Source: an uncultured Treponema sp. (GTDB lineage: Bacteria > Spirochaetota > Spirochaetia > Treponematales > Treponemataceae). Taken from it: 64,000 nt of DNA. A model generated the notes under the pieces. The model was not told the origin of the DNA, made no database searches, and saw nothing but the letters and a program-made list of their open reading frames with translations. Shown here one piece after another: positions 25,323 to 34,251 of this stretch. The stretch covers positions 1 to 64,000 of the forward strand of contig CALFJF010000074.1 in assembly GCA_937877535.1 (NCBI GenBank), given 5' to 3'. The stretch's first letter is position 1. Every line of letters begins with the position of its first letter. Position numbers and translations under genes: made by a program.

Positions 25323-26657
25323 TCAAATGCTCAAAATCTTTTTAACTTCTGCAACGAGGTAAAAAGAGCCTGTTACAAAAAGCGGTTTTTTTAGGCGCAC
25401 GGCGGTTTTAAAAGCCGTTTTGATTGCAATTTTGTAATTTCGCTCTGCCGTAAAATCAATTTCTGCAAGGCTGAACGCCATTTGCGCTTCTCCGAGGTCG
25501 CTTTTTTTGTTTTCGCCGGGACGAGTCAAAAAAACGTGCGAAAATCCTGAAAAAACGGGCGCGATTTTTCGCACATTTTTGTCAGCGGCGCACGCAAAAA
25601 GCAAAACGGCATCCGTGTTTCCAAAAATCTCGCAAAACGTTTCCACGCTTGCCTTTACAGAGTTAAGCGTGTGCGCTCCGTCTAAAATAACAGGAATTTC
25701 AAGTTTCTTTTTTTCGATTAACTCAAACCGAGCGGGGAGAAACGACGCAGAAAGTCCGAGTTCAATCGTGCGCCTGCTCAATTTTGGAAGCGCGGTACGA
25801 ATTGCGAGCGCAGCAAGCGCGGCATTTTCAACTTGCAATTTTCCAAGCATTTTCATTCGGATTTTGAGTGCGCGCGGAAAAGCCTTTCCAAAAATCATCG
25901 ACGACATAAAACCGTGTTCGTAAGAGCGCGTAAATTTGTCAAATTCAAAAAAATCGTCAGCAAAATAAATCGGTGAACCTTTTTCGGTTGCGATTTTTGT
26001 TAAAACCGCGCGAACTTCCTCGCTTTGAGCCGAAGAAACAACGGGAATGCCACGTTTTATGATTCCGCCCTTTTCCCCGGCGATTTTTTCGAGCGTGTCT
26101 CCCAAAAATTCCGTATGCTCCTCTTCAATCGGCGTGATTACAGAAACTCGCGGTGTAATTACGTTTGTTGCGTCAAGCCTTCCGCCAAGCCCCACTTCAA
26201 AAACGCTCCAGTCAACACCTTCTTTTCGGAACGAAAGAAAAGCGAACATCGTCAAAAGTTCAAACCAAGTAAGCGGGCGCGAAGCAGACAAATCGCTCAC
26301 AGTCGATTTTTCGATAAACGACCGAAGTTCATCCGCCGCGTCTTCGTAGGATTTTTCTTTGAGCGGCGAGTGCGCAAGCGTTGCGCGTTCAAAGATACTT
26401 TGAATGTGCGGAGAAGTGTAGAGTGCCGTTTTGCATCCTGCCGCGTCCAAAATCGACGCAATCATCTGGGAAACAGAGCCTTTGCCTTTGCTTCCCGCAA
26501 CGTGAATGCACGGCGCAAAAATTTCTGGATGATTTAATCCAGCGCACAACGATTCCATTGCTTCAAGCCAAAACATATTTTTTTGCGGCAGTTTTTCAAA
26601 ATTCAAAAATCCGTCGAGCCAATTTTCAAAATCTTTCAATTTTTCGCTAATCATCAT
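25323..26657 (-). CDS. folC: Dihydrofolate/folylpolyglutamate synthase
   Basis: A 444-residue Mur-ligase-fold ATP enzyme that adds glutamate to folates. The P-loop is HVAGSKGKGSVSQMIASIL and the folate/ATP blocks are YTSPHIQSIFER, WSVFEVGLGGRLDATNVI and ITPIEEEHTEFLGDTLEKIA. ILDGAHTLNSVKA is the conserved C-terminal domain motif. Two adjacent ATG codons (26657 and 26654) are equally likely starts. It converges with alr and diverges from trpS. Confidence 0.93.
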   Translation of the reverse strand: MMISEKLKDFENWLDGFLNFEKLPQKNMFWLEAMESLCAGLNHPEIFAPCIHVAGSKGKGSVSQMIASILDAAGCKTALYTSPHIQSIFERATLAHSPLKEKSYEDAADELRSFIEKSTVSDLSASRPLTWFELLTMFAFLSFRKEGVDWSVFEVGLGGRLDATNVITPRVSVITPIEEEHTEFLGDTLEKIAGEKGGIIKRGIPVVSSAQSEEVRAVLTKIATEKGSPIYFADDFFEFDKFTRSYEHGFMSSMIFGKAFPRALKIRMKMLGKLQVENAALAALAIRTALPKLSRRTIELGLSASFLPARFELIEKKKLEIPVILDGAHTLNSVKASVETFCEIFGNTDAVLLFACAADKNVRKIAPVFSGFSHVFLTRPGENKKSDLGEAQMAFSLAEIDFTAERNYKIAIKTAFKTAVRLKKPLFVTGSFYLVAEVKKILSI

Positions 26658-26778
26658 AAAAAATCCTAAGCGATGTTCATTATACGAAAATGCGCTCTTT
26701 TATAAAAGCGACGGTTCACGTGGGCAAAAAAAATCAGTAAAATCAAAGGCGATTTTTTGTTTTTCATGGAGAAAAAAA

Positions 26779-27885
26779 ATGGCAGAATCTGAAATTCAGT
26801 ATACAGACGTTTCAAAAGAAGAAAATGCTTCATTTCTTGCTGCGGTTGAAAAAAGCCACAAAATCGAATCTGAAATTCTTGTAAATCCAAAAAAATACCG
26901 CGTTTTGACTGGCGACCGTCCGACTGGACGGCTTCACATTGGACATTATTTTGGTTCGCTTCAAAATCGAGTGCGACTGCAAAATCTCGGAGTTCCCACG
27001 ATGATTTTAATTGCCGATTATCAGGTTTTGACCGACCACGATGCGTTTGACAAAATCGCGGAGAACACTCGGGAACTCGTAATTGACTATCTTTCTGCGG
27101 GGATTGAACCGAGCGACGACGTTTTTATTTTTCCACATTCTTACGTTCCCGAAGCGAATCAACTCATGCTTCCATTTTTGACGCTCGTTACGAATTCGGA
27201 ACTTTCGCGAAATCCTACGGTCAAAGACGAAATCCAAAAATCGGAACTCGCCGTTGTGAACGCGGGAATGTACACGTATCCTGTTCATCAAGCGTGCGAT
27301 ATTTTGTTTTGCAAGGGAAACGTTGTTCCCGTGGGAAAAGACCAACTGCCGCACCTTGAAATTACTGCAAATATTGCGCGACGATTCAACAAAAAATTTT
27401 GCAAAGACAAAGAACCCATTTTTCCGATTCCAGCGGCTCTTCTTTCAAAAACTCCAATGATTCAAGGACTCGACGGTTCAAAAAAAATGAGCAAAAGTCT
27501 TGGAAATACCGTGCCGCTTTCTGCCACGGAAGACGAAACGGCAAAATTGATAAAAAAAGCAAAGACCGACGGCGAACGGCGCATCACCTACGAACCTGAA
27601 CGGCGACCAGAAGTCGCGAATCTGTTGCGCTTGATTTCGCTTTGCACGGGCGAAGAAGAAAACGTCATCGCAGAGCGAATCGGGGAAGGGGGCGCGGGAA
27701 AACTCAAAAGCGAGTTGACAGACGCGCTCAACGAAACGCTCCGCCCGCTCCGCACTCGTCGCGCTACTCTTGAAAAAGACCACGAATACATCAGAAGCGT
27801 CTTAAAAAATGGCGCGGAAAAAGCGCGAAACATTGCCACACAAACGTTGGACGAAGTTCGCACGGCAATGAACATGAAAATCTAA
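26779..27885 (+). CDS. trpS: Tryptophanyl-tRNA synthetase
   Basis: A 368-residue class I aminoacyl-tRNA synthetase. Signatures are GRLHIGHYFGSL (HIGH motif) and GSKKMSKSLGN (KMSKS motif), with VTNSELSRNPTVKDE between them. The first 40 residues before VLTGDRPTGRLHIGH are an extension relative to the usual 330-residue bacterial enzyme. GGAG precedes the ATG. A terminator follows directly. Confidence 0.96.
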   Translation: MAESEIQYTDVSKEENASFLAAVEKSHKIESEILVNPKKYRVLTGDRPTGRLHIGHYFGSLQNRVRLQNLGVPTMILIADYQVLTDHDAFDKIAENTRELVIDYLSAGIEPSDDVFIFPHSYVPEANQLMLPFLTLVTNSELSRNPTVKDEIQKSELAVVNAGMYTYPVHQACDILFCKGNVVPVGKDQLPHLEITANIARRFNKKFCKDKEPIFPIPAALLSKTPMIQGLDGSKKMSKSLGNTVPLSATEDETAKLIKKAKTDGERRITYEPERRPEVANLLRLISLCTGEEENVIAERIGEGGAGKLKSELTDALNETLRPLRTRRATLEKDHEYIRSVLKNGAEKARNIATQTLDEVRTAMNMKI

Positions 27886-27893
27886 AACGGGCA

Positions 27894-27917
27894 GGGGCAA
27901 AAAGCCCCGTCGTTTTT
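27894..27917. terminator. Terminator between trpS and the CCA-adding enzyme gene
   Basis: GGGGC (27894-27898) pairs with GCCCC (27904-27908) across a short A-rich loop. Additional flanking pairs are possible, and GTCGTTTTT follows. It serves the end of trpS and perhaps also the converging gene. Confidence 0.7.
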
Positions 27918-29330
27918 CTACATCGTGTATCGCTCGTTTAGTTTTTGCGCAACGAGCAAAAGACGGTCGCGCTCGTTCATTTCTGGGTCGTCAAGAACGC
28001 ACTGGAACAATTCTTCCAAAATCCTTCCGAGCATTTTTCCAGGATTGATTCCGATTGAAATCAAATCTGTTCCGTTTACCGCCAAATCTTTGAGCGAAAG
28101 CGCGGTCGCTTCTTTTTCGAGTTTTTCGATTCGCTCGCGAAGTCGATTCATGTTTTCTGCCGTCTGACTTCCAGGAGCGACTGGGCGACGGTGCATTCCG
28201 TAAATATCGGCTTTCCACAGCGCAAGAATATCGTCAACGCAATCGGGACGAATGCGCACAATAAATCGGCGAATTGCCGCGTCGCTCCAAGAATCGTTGA
28301 AAAAAAACATGTGATTTTTTATCAAATGCGCCGTCCGCTCGATGACGGCATTTGGATATTTGAGGCGCGTCAAAATCGGAACGACTTTTTCAGCAGAATA
28401 TTCTTCGTGTTTGTGAAAATGAATGATGTTGTGCATTTGCCCAGAACCGCGCGGAATTTCAACGATTTCCGACGTTTGCGCGTCTTTTTTTCCGATGTCG
28501 TGAAACAACGCGGCAAGTCGAACAATCGCGTTTTCGCGCGGAGCACCGTCGCACGCATAAAAACTGTGGTCTAAAACGTCAAATTCGTGAAAGCCGCGAA
28601 CGTCTGCTTGCGCAACTCCGCGACAAATGGCGAGTTCGGGAAGAAAATCCGAAAGAATCCCCGTTCGCTCCATGAGTTTTAGAGAATTTGAAGGCTCTTC
28701 ATAGGAAAGGATTTTTGAAAGTTCGTCGCGGAATCGTTCCATTGAAATCGAGCGGATTTTTTCTCGCACTTCGGGAAGCGTTATTGCGTCCAACGTTTCT
28801 CGCTCGATTCTAAACTGTAATTGCGCTGAAAATCGAATTGCTCGAATCGGGCGAAGTCCGTCTTCCAAAAATCGGTCGCGGGCAACGCCAACGGAGCGAA
28901 TTGTTCGGCATTTTATGTCGTTTTTGCCGCCAAACGGGTCGATTATTTTTCCATCTTTGAGCGAAGCGGCGAGCGCGTTCATCGTAAAGTCGCGCCGCGA
29001 AAGGTCGTCTTCGATTGTTGCGGCAAATGACACGCTGTCAGGATGCCGTCCGTCGGAATATTTTCCGTCAGCGCGATACGTTGTAACTTCGATTTCTTTT
29101 CCAAGCAGATGGACGGTTACAGTTCCGTGCGCAATTCCTGTTGGAATGACTTTTTTGAACAATTTTTGAACGTCTTCAGGACGGGCATTTGTGGCAACGT
29201 CCCAATCCGAACCGTTTTTTCCAAGAAAAAAATCTCTAACGGCTCCACCGACCAAAAACGCTTCAAACCCGCCAGACTCAAAAATTTCGTTCATTTTTTT
29301 TAATTCGCGGGGAATTTTTATAGATTTCAT
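27918..29330 (-). CDS. CCA tRNA nucleotidyltransferase / poly(A) polymerase family with HD domain
   Basis: A 470-residue class II nucleotidyltransferase. FLVGGAVRDFFLGKNGSDWD is the NTP-binding head with the DxD metal pair, followed by RRDFTMNALA and LEDGLRPIRAIRFSAQL. An HD hydrolase domain (ALFHDIGKKDA) sits in the middle, then a C-terminal tRNA-binding region. It probably adds or repairs the 3' CCA of tRNAs. The two tRNA genes 2-3 kb downstream lack an encoded CCA, which fits. Family members called PcnB add poly(A), and sequence alone does not separate the two. Confidence 0.9.
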   Translation of the reverse strand: MKSIKIPRELKKMNEIFESGGFEAFLVGGAVRDFFLGKNGSDWDVATNARPEDVQKLFKKVIPTGIAHGTVTVHLLGKEIEVTTYRADGKYSDGRHPDSVSFAATIEDDLSRRDFTMNALAASLKDGKIIDPFGGKNDIKCRTIRSVGVARDRFLEDGLRPIRAIRFSAQLQFRIERETLDAITLPEVREKIRSISMERFRDELSKILSYEEPSNSLKLMERTGILSDFLPELAICRGVAQADVRGFHEFDVLDHSFYACDGAPRENAIVRLAALFHDIGKKDAQTSEIVEIPRGSGQMHNIIHFHKHEEYSAEKVVPILTRLKYPNAVIERTAHLIKNHMFFFNDSWSDAAIRRFIVRIRPDCVDDILALWKADIYGMHRRPVAPGSQTAENMNRLRERIEKLEKEATALSLKDLAVNGTDLISIGINPGKMLGRILEELFQCVLDDPEMNERDRLLLVAQKLNERYTM

Positions 29331-29395
29331 GGTACGATTTTATCAAAAAAAGTATTTCCGTGCATATTCTTTGCGGTCTTTTGGAGAAAAAATTT

Positions 29396-30088
29396 ATGGA
29401 TTCGATTTTTGTTTTTACGGGAGGAAGTCCGATTTCGCCGATTTTTGCCGAAAAACTCGTTCTTGATTCTGAAAAAAAAATCCCTGCGGTTGCGGCTGAT
29501 AGCGGAATTGAAACGTTTGAGCGTTTTCAAGAGCATTTTGGAGGCGTGTTTTTGCTCAAAAAAATCGTTGGAGATTGGGATTCGATTTCGGATTCGTCGC
29601 GTCTAAAAAAATATCCAAAGGAAATAATTTGCTCAATGCCAGTTGACAAAGATTTTACCGACACGGAACTCGCGCTCGAAGATGCAAAAAAAATGGGCGA
29701 AGGGCGCACCGTTGTTTTGGTTGGAGCGTCGGCGGGCGAGCGCATTGACCATTTTCTTGGCGCATTTGACCTTTTTTCAACAAAAATCCGCGCGGACATT
29801 TGGCTTTGCGGTTTTCAAACGCTCTATTTTTTGCCAGAAAAAAGCCGTGTTTTTATTCGTCCAAAACACAAAAACGACGTTATTTCCATTTTGAGAACGA
29901 GCAAAAGTCGAAGTGGCGGAAAAATCGAATCAAACGGACTTTTTTGGGAAAGCGACAAATTCAGAAAAGAAGGAATCCCAAGTCTTTCAAATCGCGCGTT
30001 GGACGAAAATCCGATTGAACTTTTTGTTTTTGAAGGCGAGTTCGTTCTTGCGGTTTTGAGTACGACGGACGTAAAAATCGAGTTTTGA
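29396..30088 (+). CDS. Thiamin pyrophosphokinase
   Basis: A 230-residue enzyme that would transfer pyrophosphate from ATP to thiamin. Family features are AVAADSGIETFERF, IVGDWDSI (GDxDS motif), PVDKDFTDTELAL and VLVGASAGERIDHFLGAFDL. The C-terminal beta domain ends in a short strand-rich tail. The start is ATG 29396, with GGAG nine bases upstream. It diverges from the CCA-adding enzyme gene. Confidence 0.87.
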   Translation: MDSIFVFTGGSPISPIFAEKLVLDSEKKIPAVAADSGIETFERFQEHFGGVFLLKKIVGDWDSISDSSRLKKYPKEIICSMPVDKDFTDTELALEDAKKMGEGRTVVLVGASAGERIDHFLGAFDLFSTKIRADIWLCGFQTLYFLPEKSRVFIRPKHKNDVISILRTSKSRSGGKIESNGLFWESDKFRKEGIPSLSNRALDENPIELFVFEGEFVLAVLSTTDVKIEF

Positions 30089-30100
30089 AAAATCGTCAAT

Positions 30101-30577
30101 CTAAATCGAAAATCCTTCGGAAAGTAAAAGAAGCGAACGCGATAAAAGTGCAAAAATGAGCGCGAACACAAACGGAATCAAAAAAAAGAGCGCGTAAAAA
30201 GCGTATCGAATTCTGCCTTCGATAAAAATGCAAACGATACTTTCCACAAACGCAAATGCTGAAAAAAACAAAAGCATAATCGCGTCAATCGTGCAGAAAA
30301 AAAGAAGCAGACGTTGATTTGAATCAACGAAATGTTGAAAATTCCCAACCACAAAAAGCACGATAAGCGATACAAGCATACAAAAGAAAAACACGACGGC
30401 TCTTCGTGTAAGCCTGAGAAACATAGGAAGGCTTTTTGGCAATCCTTCGCTTTGGATTTTTGTAGCAATTTCAGAAATTGCAAAGTCGTTTGAAGTTTGT
30501 TCTTCTTCCACGTCCAAAAGTTCGATTTCTTTGTCGGAGAGAAGTTCAAAATTCGCCTCTGTCTTTTCCTCGCTCAT
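30101..30577 (-). CDS. Predicted membrane protein of unknown function
   Basis: A 158-residue protein. The first 50 residues are acidic and soluble, then three or four membrane segments follow (VVFFFCMLVSLIVLFVVG, LLLFFCTIDAIMLLFFSAFA, FYALFFLIPFVFALIFALL). I recognise no family. It lies convergent to the thiamin pyrophosphokinase gene with only 12 bases between stops, and diverges from the chorismate mutase gene. Confidence 0.7.
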   Translation of the reverse strand: MSEEKTEANFELLSDKEIELLDVEEEQTSNDFAISEIATKIQSEGLPKSLPMFLRLTRRAVVFFFCMLVSLIVLFVVGNFQHFVDSNQRLLLFFCTIDAIMLLFFSAFAFVESIVCIFIEGRIRYAFYALFFLIPFVFALIFALLSRSLLLLSEGFSI

Positions 30578-30629
30578 TTTGATATTATCGAGCGTATCAA
30601 AATTTTGCCTAAAAGAAAAGGAGAAACGA

Positions 30630-31016
30630 ATGGACGATTCAAAAAGACTTTACGGAATACGAGGTGCGAGTTGCGCGGAAAACACAAAGGAGTCTATTCG
30701 GAAAAACGTTGCAGAAATGTGTTTGCGCATTTTTAAGGAAAACGGCTTAACGGAAAGCGACGTTGTGTCTGTGCAATTTACGCAAACTGATGACCTTACC
30801 GCGCAAAATGCTTCCGCGGCTTTTCGTTTAGGTCAGAACGAACTTGATGTTTCAAAAATCGCGCTTTTTACAATGCAAGAGCCAAAAATCGACGATTCGC
30901 CAAAAAAGATGATTCGCGTTTTAGTTACGGCATATCTCAAAGACGGCGCGAGCGTTCGCCACGTCTACATAAACGGAGCCGAAAAATTGCGTCCCGATTT
31001 TGCCAAAACCTGTTGA
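30630..31016 (+). CDS. aroH: Chorismate mutase, AroH type
   Basis: A 128-residue enzyme of the AroH class, which turns chorismate into prephenate for Phe/Tyr synthesis. YGIRGASCAENTKESI at the start, SVQFTQTDDLTAQNAS in the middle and RHVYINGAEKLRPDF at the end match the small trimeric Bacillus-type enzyme. The usual active-site Cys-Glu block is changed (IALFTMQEP), which may matter for activity. AAAGGAG precedes the ATG. Its stop codon lies within the tRNA promoter. Confidence 0.85.
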   Translation: MDDSKRLYGIRGASCAENTKESIRKNVAEMCLRIFKENGLTESDVVSVQFTQTDDLTAQNASAAFRLGQNELDVSKIALFTMQEPKIDDSPKKMIRVLVTAYLKDGASVRHVYINGAEKLRPDFAKTC

Positions 31017-31041
31017 CACTTTTTTTTGGATTTGCTAAAGT
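31013..31041 (+). promoter_or_regulatory. Strong sigma-70 promoter for the tRNA operon
   Basis: Consensus TTGACA (31013-31018), 17-base spacer ending TGC, TAAAGT (31036-31041). The -35 overlaps the last codon of the upstream gene. The transcript would begin about 35 bases before tRNA-Thr. Confidence 0.82.
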
Positions 31042-31081
31042 AATTCTCGTTCTGAATGGCAAAGAGTAGGAAACAAGATTT

Positions 31082-31154
31082 GCCGCCTTAGCTCAGTTGG
31101 TAGAGCACGTGATTTGTAATCTCGGGGTCGTGGGTCCGAGTCCTACAGGCGGCT
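31082..31154 (+). tRNA. tRNA-Thr (anticodon UGU)
   Basis: The acceptor stem GCCGCCT pairs with AGGCGGC. The D-arm contains AGCTCAGTTGGTAGAGC, the anticodon loop reads TTTGTAA and the T-arm contains GGTCCGAGTCC. The 3' CCA is not encoded: the sequence after the discriminator base is TTTCC. Confidence 0.95.
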
Positions 31155-31202
31155 TTTCCTCTATGCAACATGAGGCATATCAAGTAGAGGCACTTAAAAA
31201 AG

Positions 31203-31235
31203 TCCTCGATTGGCTGACCTGCTAAGTCAGGAGGA
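31203..31235 (+). other. Hairpin resembling a tRNA-Ser(GCU) anticodon arm, in the tRNA spacer
   Basis: CTGAC (31214-31218), seven-base loop CTGCTAA, GTCAG (31226-31230), closed further out by TCCT/AGGA. Loop size, U33, anticodon GCU and A37 are all correct for tRNA-Ser(GCU), but there is no T-arm or acceptor stem, so it is not a complete tRNA. It may be a decayed tRNA or an RNA-processing hairpin. Confidence 0.4.
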
Positions 31236-31241
31236 TATTTT

Positions 31242-31323
31242 GGGGAGTTCGCATAGCGGCAATTGCGGCGGACTGTAAATCCGCTCCCTTTCGGGTTCGG
31301 GGGTTCGAGTCCCTCACTCCCCA
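31242..31323 (+). tRNA. tRNA-Tyr (anticodon GUA)
   Basis: The acceptor stem GGGGAGT pairs with ACTCCCC. The anticodon arm is CGGACTGTAAATCCG, with a long variable arm (CTCCCTTTCGGGTTCG) typical of bacterial Tyr tRNA and a GGGTTCGAGTCCC T-arm. The 3' CCA is not encoded. Confidence 0.96.
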
Positions 31324-31328
31324 AAAAA

Positions 31329-31357
31329 GGTCTTGAGAATCCTCAAGACCTTTTTTT
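31329..31357 (+). terminator. Rho-independent terminator of the tRNA operon
   Basis: GGTCTTGAG (31329-31337) pairs perfectly with CTCAAGACC (31342-31350), loop AATC, followed by seven T. Confidence 0.95.
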
Positions 31358-31428
31358 ATTTTCTTTGCCGTTGTACTTGGAACTGAAAATCGAATTGAAA
31401 AAAAACAGTGGAGACTAAAACAAAATCT

Positions 31429-32010
31429 ATGTTCTACGACCAAGGTCTTCGTTTTTCGTGTAATCGTTGCTCGGATTGTTGCAGACTTTCTCCAGGCGTG
31501 GTCTATCTTTCTGCCTCAGACCTTTCTTCTCTTTGCCACCAATTTTCGCTTTCCGAGGGCGAATTTGTTTCGATGTATTGCAGATTTCTTACGTATTACG
31601 ACGGTTCCGAGGTTTTGGCTCTAAAAGAAAGAAAAAATTACGACTGTATTCTTTGGAAAGAGGGCGAAGGTTGTACCGCCTATGCTTCGCGTCCTATTCA
31701 ATGTTCAACGTATCCATTTTGGTCGTGGATTATTGAAAGCGAAGAATCGTGGACGGCGTGTGCTTCGGATTGCCCTGGAATAAACGCAAAAGACGGGCGA
31801 ATCTGGAAAAAGGACGAAATCGAAAAAAATCGCAACGCATACGATTCGATTGAGCCTGTAAAACGCTCTCAAATAAAAGAACGTATTGAACATTTCAAAA
31901 ATGAGTGCCAAAAAAGAAAACAATCCGCAGAAAATAAAAATCTTGAAAAAAACGTGAATCAAAGACACAATGTATGTATCACGCAAAAGGGAAAAGGAGT
32001 AGAATCATGA
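31429..32010 (+). CDS. YkgJ-type cysteine cluster protein
   Basis: A 193-residue protein with the metal-binding cysteine cluster FSCNRCSDCCRLSPGVVYLS at residues 8-27, then NYDCILW, GCTAYASRPIQCSTYPFW and a later CASDCPG. This pattern (UPF0153/YkgJ) is thought to hold zinc or an Fe-S centre; the function is unknown. The C-terminal 60 residues are Lys/Glu/Gln-rich and probably disordered. The start is ATG 31429, or GTG 31408 upstream in frame. The stop overlaps the next gene's ATG (ATGA). Confidence 0.85.
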   Translation: MFYDQGLRFSCNRCSDCCRLSPGVVYLSASDLSSLCHQFSLSEGEFVSMYCRFLTYYDGSEVLALKERKNYDCILWKEGEGCTAYASRPIQCSTYPFWSWIIESEESWTACASDCPGINAKDGRIWKKDEIEKNRNAYDSIEPVKRSQIKERIEHFKNECQKRKQSAENKNLEKNVNQRHNVCITQKGKGVES

Positions 32011-32960
32011 ACATTCATTTTTGGGGAGTTCGTGGGTCAGTTCCATCCCCGCTTACTCCTGGGCAAATAAAAGCGAAAATTTCAACGGTTTTGCAAAGGG
32101 CAACTCCAGAAGATGTTGCTTCCGACGAGGCGCGAGAGCGTTTTTTGGCTTCTCTTCCGCGCTGGGTGTACGGAACTGTTGGCGGAAACACGGCGTGCGT
32201 GGAAGTTGTAATGGAAAAAGGACCGCGGCTCGTTTTTGACGCGGGGAGCGGAATCCGCGTAATGGGGATGCTTTCGGCTCCTCCAGAAGATAAACATTAT
32301 CATTTGCTTTTTAGCCATTTTCACTGGGACCACATTCAAGGACTTCCGTTTTTTGGGCAAGCGTACAATCCTCGCGCCATTTTTGACGTTTATTCGCCTT
32401 TTCCTGATATGGAAAAATATCTTTCGGAGCAAATGGTCGCCCCGTATTTTCCCGTTCCCTTTGGAGCGTTTACGAAAAATTTTACATTTCACACGGTAAA
32501 ACCCGGAGAGATTTTTGAAATCGAAGGGGTGAAAATCTGTTGCACGGAAATGTTCCATCCTGGAAAATCATATAGTTATCGCGTTGAGGAAATTGACGAA
32601 AACGGAAAGAAAAAGTCGTTTGTTTACGCAACCGACGTGGAACTTGGCGACAAGGATTTTGTAAAAACGCCAGAAACTGCAAAAGTTTTTGAAAATGCCG
32701 ACGTTTTGATTCTTGATTCGCAGTACACGGTTGAAGAGTTGCACAATAAACCAAATTGGGGACACAGCGCGTTTTGCTACGCGATAGATTTTGCAGCGGT
32801 TTGGAATATCAAAAATCTTTATCTGTTTCACCATGAGCCGACTTACGATGACCGAAAAATCGATTTGATTTACGAAAGTGCGCAATGGTATGCAAATTAT
32901 TCCACAAATAACGAAGTTACTGTTCATATTGCTGTGGAGGGGCAAATCGTTTCGATATGA
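32007..32960 (+). CDS. Metallo-beta-lactamase fold hydrolase
   Basis: A 317-residue MBL-fold hydrolase. HFHWDHIQGLPFFGQAYNP is the HxHxDH zinc motif (about residues 101-119), with VYATDVELGD and the late LYLFHHEPTYDD supplying further metal ligands. FWGVRGSVPSPLTPG and VGGNTACVEV at the start are typical of the group related to cyclic-nucleotide phosphodiesterases and CRISPR-like ring nucleases, but the substrate is unknown. AAAAGGAG precedes ATG 32007. It is coupled at both ends by ATGA overlaps. Confidence 0.9.
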   Translation: MNIHFWGVRGSVPSPLTPGQIKAKISTVLQRATPEDVASDEARERFLASLPRWVYGTVGGNTACVEVVMEKGPRLVFDAGSGIRVMGMLSAPPEDKHYHLLFSHFHWDHIQGLPFFGQAYNPRAIFDVYSPFPDMEKYLSEQMVAPYFPVPFGAFTKNFTFHTVKPGEIFEIEGVKICCTEMFHPGKSYSYRVEEIDENGKKKSFVYATDVELGDKDFVKTPETAKVFENADVLILDSQYTVEELHNKPNWGHSAFCYAIDFAAVWNIKNLYLFHHEPTYDDRKIDLIYESAQWYANYSTNNEVTVHIAVEGQIVSI

Positions 32961-33187
32961 GAATTGACCCAAAATTCTGCGCTGCGGAAAAACGTTCGCC
33001 ATCTTCGAGCGTCATTTCAGATGGACTTGATTATCATTTTTCAGAAACGGAATTGCTTGAAATTGCGCGTCTTTTGCGAAAAAATCAGTCGTTTTTGCCC
33101 GATTCACTTTCCGATTTTTCGAGAACGGTAGAAAAACGCATTTACGATTCGCTTTCCGTTTCCGAAGTTACAAAACTCTTTTCTTAA
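32957..33187 (+). CDS. Small conserved-looking protein of unknown function
   Basis: A 76-residue soluble protein whose ATG overlaps the MBL hydrolase stop (ATGA). The middle (FSETELLEIARLLRKNQSFL) looks helical. I recognise no family. Tight coupling to the hydrolase and 20-base spacing to mltG suggest it is part of the same operon and real. Confidence 0.65.
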   Translation: MRIDPKFCAAEKRSPSSSVISDGLDYHFSETELLEIARLLRKNQSFLPDSLSDFSRTVEKRIYDSLSVSEVTKLFS

Positions 33188-33207
33188 AAAAATAAAAAGA
33201 ATAAAAA

Positions 33208-34251
33208 ATGAAGAAATTTGGAAAAAGGTTTTTTGCTTGTTCGATTTTAACGCTGTTTTTTTCCGCGCTTTTTGCTGTATTTTGCGCGGGATATTTGCGT
33301 TTTTTGCTTTCGCCCGTTGATAAAAGCCGCGAAGACGTGCAAATGGTCAAAATCGAGCAAGGAACGAGCGCGCGCGGAATCGGAGAACTTCTTTATTCGA
33401 TGAATCTTGTGCGCTCAAAAGAGGCTTTTTACGTTGCCGTCAGATTTCCAGAAAAATTGCTCGGACTTTCTTCGCCAGTTGTGCTTCGTTCTGGAGTTTA
33501 CGCGGTAACGAGCGCGATGTCAGTTTCTCAAATTGTTGACATGATTTCTTCTGGACGCGAAGCGTTTGTAAAAACGGTCATTCCCGAAGGCTTGACAATC
33601 AAAAAAATCGCGCGGATTTTGGAAAATCACAAAATTTGCTCCGCGCAAAAATTTGAAGAAGCCGCAAAAAACGAGCAAATGCTTCGTTCGTTCAATATTC
33701 CCGCTCAAAATTGCGAAGGCTATCTTTTTCCTGACACGTATTTTTTTTACGAGAATATGGACGCGGACGAAGTGATTTTTCAGATGATTAGCAATTTTTA
33801 CAAAAATCTTTCAACGCTTGGAATCGAGCAAATTGATTTTAAGACGCTCACGCTCGCGTCAATCGTGGAGCGAGAATATCGCGTTGAAGAAGAAGCCCCG
33901 TTGATAGCGAGCGTTTTTCAAAATCGAATTGAAGCGGGGGTAGGGCTTTATTCTTGCGCAACAATCGAGTACATAATTACAGAAATCCAAGGAAAACCGC
34001 ATCCAGACATTATCACGTATAACGACCTTAAAATCGATAGCCCGTACAACACGTATCGTTGGGCGGCATTGCCTCCGGGACCGATTTCAAATCCAGGGCT
34101 TGTTTCTCTTTCTGCATCTCTCAATCCGCCAAAAACAGATTATTTTTTCTTTACGCTTTCTGACGCGGAGGCGGGACGGCACACGTTTTCAACGAATATT
34201 TCGCAGCACATAAATGCCACGGCGCAATTTCGCACCAAGAGGTCAAATTAA
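33208..34251 (+). CDS. mltG: Endolytic murein transglycosylase MltG
   Basis: A 347-residue inner-membrane protein that cuts growing glycan strands. One N-terminal membrane segment (residues 10-30) and a LysM-like region (VKIEQGTSARGIGELL) precede the YceG domain. LASIVEREYRVEEEAPLIAS holds the catalytic glutamate, and IDSPYNTYRWAALPPGPISN is the family signature. It sits directly upstream of dnaG with stop and start adjacent. Confidence 0.94.
   Translation: MKKFGKRFFACSILTLFFSALFAVFCAGYLRFLLSPVDKSREDVQMVKIEQGTSARGIGELLYSMNLVRSKEAFYVAVRFPEKLLGLSSPVVLRSGVYAVTSAMSVSQIVDMISSGREAFVKTVIPEGLTIKKIARILENHKICSAQKFEEAAKNEQMLRSFNIPAQNCEGYLFPDTYFFYENMDADEVIFQMISNFYKNLSTLGIEQIDFKTLTLASIVEREYRVEEEAPLIASVFQNRIEAGVGLYSCATIEYIITEIQGKPHPDIITYNDLKIDSPYNTYRWAALPPGPISNPGLVSLSASLNPPKTDYFFFTLSDAEAGRHTFSTNISQHINATAQFRTKRSN

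Noticed and set aside
32007..32960. Ring-nuclease or CRISPR-associated role for the MBL hydrolase.
   Set aside because: No CRISPR array, cas gene or CARF domain is present in the window; it sits in a housekeeping operon.
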